This document shows positions 56,556 to 64,000 of a DNA stretch of 64,000 nucleotides, in pieces (positions within the stretch are counted from its first letter, which is position 1; each line of letters starts with the position of its first letter). This DNA is from Poecilobothrus nobilitatus (lineage: Eukaryota; Arthropoda; Insecta; Diptera; Dolichopodidae). The translations under genes and the position numbers were made by a program. The notes beneath the pieces are model-generated. The model worked only from the letters and a program-made list of their open reading frames with translations, ran no database searches and had not been told where the DNA came from. The stretch lies in the NCBI GenBank assembly GCA_947095535.1, contig OX352772.1, positions 314,350,018 to 314,414,017 on the forward strand, in the 5' to 3' direction.

Positions 56556-57960
56556 AAAACTATAAAGGAAAAAAAAGTAGTTCTATTAAAGAGTTTTGTC
56601 GAATTAAATTAAATAATAAAATGACGAAAAAAAAACAAAAAAAGAAGTGTAGATTAACAAATAACAAAAAATTCCAAAACATTAAATTCTTTCCAATTTT
56701 TTGAAATATTCAAGGAAGAAGTCAAATTCTTCCTTCTCAATTGATAATTCTTACGTTCTTACGATTTGTATGAATCCTACTCCGTAACCCATAATCATGT
56801 CCCTTCCTATCTCTTTTCCTTCCCTAATTTTTAGCTATTATACTGCATAGGCAGCTAGGGAGTTTGTCCCACTATTCTGGCTATAGAGGGAAATAGTAAA
56901 AATCTTACTTTACATATAGGATTTCTTGGTGACTTTTGAAGATTTCTACCTGTCTTAGAAAAACATGAAAACATCTTTTCTTTCAATTAAAACAAGTTGT
57001 AGAAAGAACACATATTGAACAAGTTCAACATTTTGCACCAGTCTCAGGCCATTATATATAATCCGATATTTATATTGCGTAATATTTTGGCGACAAAACC
57101 TAATTTCATTTTATTGTAGTTATCTGTATTTTATTGTTGATAAACTCTTTTTTGTAAATAAAAGTTTATTTAAAAAATACATGTGTGGTGTTGTACATAT
57201 TAGCAATAATGTTTAACATGTGTAAAAAATATCCTTTTTTATAGAATTTTATGATCATTTTTCACAGACAACTTGTATAATAATCTAAAGCGATTAATAT
57301 GCGTATGTACACGTAAAAAATGTATATTTATATATCGTATATATATATGTATAATATGATGATATATAATATCTATTTGCAAGTATTAAAGGATTGCATT
57401 AACATTTATCCTTAATAAAATTATGTTTAATCTACTTGTATATTGTGGTGAGTATTTTCTGTGGTAACTTGTAGATTATTATTTTCTACATGCCTTCTTT
57501 TTATTTTTTTTTTTTTGGTTTGGTTTTTTTGTTGGATCTAATCCTTGGCTTAAAAATATAAAAAAAAAAACAAAAATATTTTACAGAGATTATTTATATA
57601 AAGTCAGGATAACATAGGTGTGTGTATGTTTGTATGAGTATATTTTTAGGGTTTTTTAATTTGAATTTTTAGTTTGTTTTGTTTTATTTTCGGGGTGTTT
57701 TCTAATGAAAAATACCATGCTTATTTTTGGGTTTTTAATTTTGTTAAGAACTTTTGTTTTGGGTAATCCGGTTTTTTTTTATTCTCAGACAAATTATATT
57801 ACAATTAAAACTTTTTTCTATATTAATTTTGTTAACATCATGATTTTTGTATTCGATTTAGAAATAAAAATAAGAAATTTTTTAAAAAAGTGTTGAAAAA
57901 AAACAAGTTGGTGACAATTTTAAATTTTGAAATTTATTATGTTAAACAAATAAAAAAAAC
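56556..57960. other. AT-rich stretch
   Basis: Position 56690-56900 is more complex and could be a plus-strand S2-like copy (ttcttccttctcaattgata, tcccttcctatctctttt), but similarity is weak. TA-rich runs lie near 57320-57360. The open frame at 57705-57896 is a Phe/Ile-rich translation and not supported. Confidence 0.4.
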
Positions 57961-58786
57961 AAAGCAGAATGTAAACTAACGGTATTTAAAAGCGCACATT
58001 TCCAAAAGATAATACAAATTTTTTAGAATTGTGACTTAATTGCACCAAACATTTTACAATATCATATAATAACAAAATATTTGAAAATAGGACTTTTTCG
58101 AAATTTTGTGGAACTCTAAGTCCGACATCCTATATAATTAAGAAAAATCGTTAGTACACGTACAAATATATATACTGAAGATCGATTTTTATGTCTTGCC
58201 GAAGAAAAATTTGCACAGGTGCCTAAGTTACAGATGTTTAAAAATAACAAATTTTCAATTTTTGAGCCCTAATAGCTCTTAAACAGGGGGCGGTACAAAA
58301 ATATTTTCCAAGGAAACATATACTAATTGTGGTAGTTCTTTCTTGTCTCAAAATCTCAAGTTCCTATCTAAAAGCTCGCCGGAGTTTTTTTTTTCCTAAA
58401 AAAAAGTTATGAAAAAAGAAATATCATAATTACTAAATTTAAAAGAATTCTACAATTTTAATATTGACTTAGAAAGGTAAAAAAATGTTCCTATCGAATG
58501 GTGTTTGCATATTGAGAAAATGTTAAATGGGATATGAGATATCCGCATTTCAAAATAGGGCTTTTTCAAAGTTTGAGGGGCTTTAGCTCCGTAATGGAGA
58601 GGAGTACATAACAAAATTGTTCTACAACATTAATTTTTTTATGAGACCTACCCATGGTTAAAAGTTTTTTCTCTATCTTTAACGGTGTAGAAGTTTTGTA
58701 AATGGACGGACAGACGGATGGACGGACGGACAGAGTGAAACCAATGGACACATTTTTTCAATTTTTTTTTGGAAATGTGCTAAAAA
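57961..58786 (+). mobile_element. Dispersed repeat family C, copy F (near full length)
   Basis: It starts aaagcagaatgtaaactaac, then agcgcacatttccaaaagat. It keeps all major blocks (cttgccgaagaaaaatttgc, taaacagggggcggtacaaa, ttagctccgtaatggagagg, acctacccatggttaaaa) and ends cggacggacagagtgaaacc ... ttttggaaatgtgctaaaaa. Length about 826 bp. The ATG-initiated frames on the minus strand at its 3' edge are part of the repeat. Confidence 0.85.
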
Positions 58787-58871
58787 GAGAGAAATAGAGT
58801 GAATGTGAACACAGGGGGATGAGGTAATACAAAAAAAACGAGGAAGAATACAGTTGCCTTTGTCAACTCTT

Positions 58872-59971
58872 AGATACCCGTACGAACCGTTAGTATGTTC
58901 ACAGCCTGTCACTCTGCTTACAATATTATTTTTTAATATTTTAGTATTTTAAAATAATTTGGGTGAATTTTATAATTTCTAGAACTATGGGTTGTACATA
59001 TGTTCAAACTATATGTTTATATGCACATTCTTCAAAAGCAGATTCTAACCTTCCACATAACGATTATCAATCCAAAACTTTTTCAAATATTCTATAGTAT
59101 TATTTAATATGCGTATTTAAGTTGTTAACAAAAATAAGAGTATAATGTTGAAGCTTTAATTTTTGTGTATTACTTTAAAAAAATTTTAACAGGTTTTCAA
59201 GTTACAGGTGTTTAAAAATAGGAAATTTTCAGTTTTTGACCCCTTACAGCTCCTAAACGGGGGGTGATACAAAAAAAATTTCTGAAATGACTCATACTTA
59301 TTTTCAAAGATCTAACTTTTGTCAAAATTTCAAATTTCCAACTTAAGCCGTTTAGAAGATAGAAGGGTTAAAGGATTTTGCAAAATTTGAGTTTCACATA
59401 ACGGTAAATTAAGACACCGTATGCCACAAATATATATTTATTGTATATATACTTTTAAAGCTAATACAAGTAGTAATTGTTTGGCGTTTTCAAAATGAAG
59501 ATATAACTTATACAACTTGTGCTATAACAATTGAAATATAGAGCTTTTTTGAACCTTTGGGGAGCTGTAGCTCCGTAACGGGTGGGGCTACAAAAAAAAG
59601 TTATTAAAAATAAAATTAATATTTTTATGAGATCTATCAGCAGTTAAAATTTCATAGCTCTATTTCAAAAAAAATGTCGGGATCTAAAAGTTGGGTGTTC
59701 GAGAGCTACCCTAAGTTTTGGTCCAAACTCAACCAAACCAAAAAAAATAGGGAACCTACAAATTACTCCCAAAATATTTTGTGTAAATTTCAAGATTCTA
59801 GCTTTCTTAGTTTTTGAGTTAGCGTGCTGACGGACACGGCTCAAAAGTCTTAGAATTTTTTTCTGATCCGATCCATACCTTTGAAGGTATATCTAGCTCG
59901 CTTATTTCGAGGTGTTACAAACGGATTAGTAATTTTATTATACCCGATCCTATCGTACGGGTATAAAAATA
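58872..59971. mobile_element. TATACCC repeat family T, copy 2 (carries nested family C sequence)
   Basis: The left end agatacccgtacga (58872-58885) and right end tcgtacgggtataaaaata (59953-59971) are inverted repeats. The right third has gagttagcgtgctgacggac, gatccgatccatacctttga, gtatatctagctcgc and gttacaaacggattagta, matching 3690-3812 of copy 1. The middle (59118-59660) is family C sequence. Length about 1.1 kb. Confidence 0.65.
59118..59660 (+). mobile_element. Dispersed repeat family C, copy G (partial)
   Basis: Blocks include tgaagctttaatttttgtgt, caagttacaggtgtttaaaa, ctcctaaacggggggtgata, gtttcacataacggtaaatt and gagctgtagctccgtaacgg then gtggggctac. The outer left end and the ggacggacgg right end are missing. 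It lies inside T copy 2. Confidence 0.75.
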
Positions 59972-60246
59972 AATAAAATACAAAACAAACTAATAAAATA
60001 GAACAAATTTTTATAATGTTTTCAAAAAAAAAAAAGGTTTCAGTAAAAATGCAGAATAATAATAAAGTTTCTTAAAATTCTGTTTATTTTATGAAAAGGA
60101 TTTAAAAAATTTTTAGGTTAATTAGTTGTACAATATACATATGTATATGAATAATTAATATATTATTTAAAGAATTTTTACATTGAGAAATTGCGTTTAT
60201 AAGACATTTATTTGTATAGCTTTAATAAAGATATTCATAGATTATT
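59972..60246. other. AT-rich stretch
   Basis: No gene or repeat could be assigned. Confidence 0.4.
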
Positions 60247-60430
60247 TTTTAGTTAAGAAAATGTCCTGTCATATGAAGTTGATAAGGAAATTACACAGGC
60301 CTTTCTTTTCTAGGTGTACTTGAAAATGTTGTAAGGAGGAATTGTTCTTACGACATGTATAGGTACGACCATACTCCCTTGATGTTTACACCGTATTTAA
60401 TATGCTCTTACTTATACTAGGCTACCTACA
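60247..60430 (-). mobile_element. tRNA-derived SINE S1, diverged copy
   Basis: On the minus strand the head reads ...TAGCCTAGTATAAGTAAGAG, then a B-box-like region near tcgtacctataca, then the body gaattgttcttacgacat reversed and aaaggcctgtgtaatttcct. It has the same order as the copy at 4078-4275. No clear TSD. Confidence 0.7.
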
Positions 60431-60927
60431 TCTAAATCTTCAATTTAATATCCTCAAAATAAAATCCACAATTACAAAATCTCCTAATCAAAATTCCCAA
60501 TTCTAAATTCACAAATTCATTGATATCGTAAAAAAAATCTGGAACCAAAATAAATTCTTGAAAAAAAAACTTTGAATACCATTTAATCCAAAATTTCACG
60601 CATACATATTGTACCGTTATATTTTCTGCAAAAGCGCATCAGATTACTTTTGTATCCAATCCTAAATTCTGTGTAATTATTATTGGACATCATATTTTAA
60701 TAGCAAAATATTTAAAATAGTCGGGGATGTCCTCACAGCTTCGTTGAACAAATTACTGAAACCCTAATCTTGTAACTAGCTCTAAAACCTCTTAATTATT
60801 TTATTTACACAAAATCTATATAATGACTTTAAAATACTTTTGAAGTTTTGGGATTTATTTTATTTTTATTTTTGAGATATCGTGATGCTCTCAACACGTT
60901 TTATTGAATGTGGATTTTAAGTTTATT
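60431..60927. other. Stretch of medium complexity, unassigned
   Basis: Contains aattcacaaattcattga-type words repeated loosely near 60450-60530. No gene is seen. Confidence 0.4.
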
Positions 60928-60937
60928 CGAAGATTTA
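60928..60937. repeat. Left target-site duplication of the SINE at 60938-61208
   Basis: cgaagattta, repeated at 61209-61218. The first base is ambiguous with the SINE end. Confidence 0.65.
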
Positions 60938-61208
60938 TTTATTTATTTATATTAATATTACATACATAAATGTAATGCAATATTATTGAACCATCGGCTA
61001 CTAAGGCCATTATAGGTTTTTTATACTATTATTAAATTATACACTAATATTATTTATTTTGTTTATATTATATACTATATATTTACATTATATTTGGTCG
61101 TAAGGGGGGGTATGTAAAGAAAAAAAAACTTACGACCTGTGCAGGGATCGAACCCACACTCCTTCGGTTAATACGCCACACGCCTATACACTAGGCTACC
61201 GAAGCCCC
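60938..61208 (-). mobile_element. tRNA-derived SINE, variant with (AAAT)n tail
   Basis: On the minus strand the head starts GGGGGCTTCGGTAGCCTAGT and has a perfect B box GGTTCGATCCC, the most tRNA-like in the window. The body differs from S1: after cttacgacc it continues through aacctataatggccttagta and gccgatggttcaat and ends in (AAAT)n at 60938-60951. Bracketing 10-bp TSDs are present. ggtcgtaag and cttacgacc flank an A-rich loop (61094-61138). The different 3' half suggests a separate subfamily that borrowed a LINE tail. Confidence 0.75.
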
Positions 61209-61218
61209 CGAAGATTTA
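61209..61218. repeat. Right target-site duplication of the SINE at 60938-61208
   Basis: cgaagattta, as at 60928-60937. Confidence 0.65.
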
Positions 61219-62299
61219 ATAAAATTTGGAAGTTTTGTGATTGGAGATTTCGAATTTGCATATTTATAGGCGCTCTCAAATCATTTAGTTAATATTATTT
61301 TATTTTATATTTCTAATTGAAATTTTTGTATTTTCCTTTTAAAAATATATTCTATTATGACGTATATATTTTTAGTATCTTATAAGTGGGAAAACATATA
61401 ATTCCGTTTTAAATCTCACTTTAATTCTAATTCTAATTTAATTTATTTTTATTTTCACAAATTTTTATATTGTAAGTATTGTACTAATTTAGTTAACATT
61501 TTTAATTAGAATTTCAAAAAAGGCCTTTAGGAATATTTTTTTTAAATTTATCTAATTTAATTATTATAAACAATAATTATTATATTAAATACATAAAAAT
61601 AAAACTTTTTCAATTTATATAATTAAAATAATTTCATTACTTTTTAACTAAAAAAAAAAAATGAAAATAACACAAAAAATAAAAAAAAATTCATTTCATG
61701 ATATTTTGTTTTTTTTTTGGTTAATTTAAAAAAAAAAATATTAAATATGCCAATTATTATAGTTAGATATATAATTTTTTGTAAGTAACTTAGAAAATTA
61801 CTGACATATTAAGAAATTCTAATTGGCTCAATTAGGAATAACAAAACATCTTTTTTATTTAATGTTAAAATCATTTTTAATGTTTCACCTCTGAGGATAT
61901 TTGTCAACAACAATAACTATTTTAATCATTTGCATTTTTTGCAACTCTCTACTATACTTATGCACTACTACATCATGTTACACAAGAATTGTTTAGCCGC
62001 GAAATTATCGAACATATCGAATCGAATTAGAGTTTTTCATTTAAGAATTTTTGGCACAACACCATCTGAAATCTCCTCTACAACAGATGTATGAAAACGA
62101 TTGATTTATAAAAAATTTGAACAAAAGTACGAACCTCACGACTTCTTTTTTTGTTGGGTTTGTGAGAATCTTCAAAAGATAAAATATTTTCTATAGCGTA
62201 ATGTATGCCGTATTTTTATCGACTAAACGTCATCCGTCCTCTACTAACACTATAGTTGAATTGACTAACCACTAATTTTTTGCGATCGTTTTCTTTTAA
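61219..62299. other. AT-rich stretch
   Basis: No gene is seen. The part after 61980 is more complex and may be decayed LINE continuing from 62300. Position 62150-62180 weakly resembles the S2 3' end. Confidence 0.4.
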
Positions 62300-62780
62300 T
62301 TTATCTTATGTGCTTATTAATGTTTTCTTTAAATGTATCCTATTTATATGTCCTTCGCTAGACGAACTTTAAGTTTTATGACATTTCTCTTATTGTATTT
62401 ATCTTTGTATTGTATCTTTGGGGATCTCTACGAATATCACTGTTACGCATATACCAAGAAACACTAACTATATTGAGTAGGATTTTATTTTGAAAAGTTT
62501 ATATTTCTTTAATATGCGTTTACTTGGCATAACCCCAAAATTGAATACCATATAATCATATAAGCTTAATTATTTGATTGCAAATTAACACTTTATTATA
62601 TACATCGTCGTTGTAATCTAGTATCATTGGTAGATATTTTGATTGACAGCTTTACATCATTTACGTTTGTTTTTGGTGGGTGGGTAATATTATCTATTCT
62701 ATTACTAAAATTAATATGCACAGATTTACTCTTATTACTCGAGAAGAAATACTAACAAGAATATACTAGAAAGCTCAGTT
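62300..62780 (-). pseudogene. jockey-type LINE fragment, reverse-transcriptase C-terminal region
   Basis: On the minus strand, after readable pieces of the upstream block, the sequence reads LYGIQFWGYAK, a stop, then IQ/TFQNKILLNIVSVSWYMRN and SDIRRDPQRYNTKINTIRE. This is the jockey signature 'YGIQLWG.A....I...Q.FQNK.LR.I..APWYVRN..IH.DL'. Several stops and shifts are present. The catalytic YADD part is absent. Dead copy. Confidence 0.75.
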
Positions 62781-63524
62781 AGAATGACACTAAAAGCTTC
62801 TTCCTGAAAGGAATTAACTAAGGATATTTTAATCTTTTAAGTATAAACGTTATTTTATTTTAAAATGTAGAAAATTGTAAGATTGTAAAGGATGAAAAAA
62901 GTTTTGTTATAAATTCAAATTTAAAATTTTGAAAACAGATCAATTTATTCAATAGGAAAAAAAAAATTGTTTGATTAAATGTAAAATAGTTATGTAAAGA
63001 ATTTTTATGCAATAGGTACTCGTGATTTTAAACAAAGGATAATTAGAGAAAATTTTTGGTAAATTAAGCAGAAATCCTTTGACGATAATGAGACTAAAGA
63101 AAATTAAAATTTTCTTTTTGTTTAATTTATGATTTATACCTAATTTTTGGAATTTTTTTTTTGTTTGAAAATTCCTAAAAGAAAAAATACAATCGTTAAA
63201 CAAAGAATAAAAATAAATTCTTATATCAACATTCAAAAAAAATTTTTTTTTACCTAAGAGATAGAAAAAAAATAGATTTTTTTTTAAATTCTCTTATTTT
63301 TAAATTTTATCAACTTAGAAATTTAAAAAAAAAAATTTAAAACAGGAGCGGATTTAATTTTATTATAATATTTATAAACTTTGCCTTGTATAATATTTAA
63401 ACAGGCCATGTATACTGAAATTTTTTTTACAAACAATACCTATTATTTCCGACTGAAATGACAATAACAAAAAAATATGAATTTTTACACCTTTTTGTTT
63501 TTAGCTTGAAACGAGAAAAAAGGC
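62781..63524. other. AT-rich stretch
   Basis: No gene is seen. The open frame at 62949-63236 is a low-complexity Phe/Ile/Lys translation. Confidence 0.5.
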
Positions 63525-63940
63525 GGTATAGAGTAGACTGTGTCAACCGTATGGGGTATCCGTATAATATATGCTGTTTTCATAAAATTTGATCATCTTT
63601 TACAACATTTAAAATGCTTTACTTAATATTTACCGATATTTATGTAAATTTTAAAGTTGTATGACATGTATTCGAACCTGTTGCCCCGAACTAACCAAAT
63701 TAACGAAAATCTGGTGTTTTAGATCAACCAATTTTTAAATATGTTGTTAGCATGCAACTTCAACTCAGTGCCTAGGTTTTTGAGTTTTAAGCTCGGACGG
63801 GCGAACTTACATGGCTAAATTGATTCTGAATTTGATTCTGAACAAAAATATATGTGCTTTGTCATATCTAGTTCGGTACCTTTAAAGTGTTACAAACGTG
63901 ATGGCAAAATTATTCTTGAACCATATGTGTATAAAGATCC
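63525..63940. mobile_element. TATACCC repeat family T, copy 3 (diverged)
   Basis: The right side has gctcggacgggcgaacttac then atggctaaattgattctgaa, atatctagttcggtaccttt and gttacaaacgtgatggcaaa then attattcttgaac, in the same order as 3693-3818 of copy 1. The right terminal inverted repeat is diverged (ttgaaccatatgtgtataaa). The left end near aaccgtatggggtatccgta is weak. No protein. Confidence 0.6.
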
Positions 63941-64000
63941 ATTTCTGTTCTAGTTTTACTGATAAGCATATAATAACTAAACATTTTCTCTTTTCTCTTA

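Noticed and set aside
61090..61210. Possible functional tRNA gene
   Set aside because: The A and B boxes are good, but no acceptor stem closes around them. The flanking duplications and AAAT tail show it is a SINE.

Overview
This window looks like non-coding, transposon-rich nuclear DNA of an AT-rich arthropod, most likely an insect and probably a fly. By eye about three quarters or more of the bases are A or T. There are no bacterial-style operons. The recognisable protein fragments belong to animal transposons: jockey-type and CR1-type LINEs, a ZMYM1-like hAT transposase and a PIF/Harbinger nuclease. tRNA-derived SINEs flanked by target-site duplications (TSDs) are also present. The species cannot be fixed from sequence alone.

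The best feature is a complete hAT transposon at 44940-48263. It has a perfect 8-bp TSD (GGGGTACG), imperfect terminal inverted repeats, subterminal tandem repeats upstream of the gene, and one minus-strand transposase reading frame broken by a single frameshift near 46311-46322.

Layout: 1-660, PIF/Harbinger transposase fragment with a GC-rich flank. 3172-3843, repeat with TATACCC ends, followed by a SINE in a 12-bp TSD (4078-4275). 6323-6800, decayed LINE 3' end. 7014-7590, second SINE-like family with a recent 122-bp tandem duplication. 10766-11330, MITE. 16200-16860, region of GACATAA/TTATGTC repeats. 18043-18862, first copy of a roughly 800-bp dispersed repeat (here called family C) that recurs at 25354, 32533, 37624, 39945, 50974, 57961 and 59118. 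19800-20547, CR1-like LINE end. 23700-24316, possible Penelope-like tail and an unidentified protein-like segment. 28225-28560, 34357-34594, 34845-35265 and 62300-62780, further LINE ends. 42815-43405, Tc1/mariner-type MITE. 42095, 44016, 56440, 60247 and 60938, SINE copies. 58872-59971 and 63525-63940, more TATACCC repeats.

Evidence for a host gene is thin. The strongest candidate is a short terminal exon on the minus strand (49695-49800) with a good splice acceptor and a downstream AATAAA. Weaker protein-like islands lie at 15250-15350, 24104-24316, 26139-26312 and 30600-31140. The rest is AT-rich intergenic or intronic DNA. Nothing here forms a pathway; the window is mainly a record of layered transposon insertion and decay.
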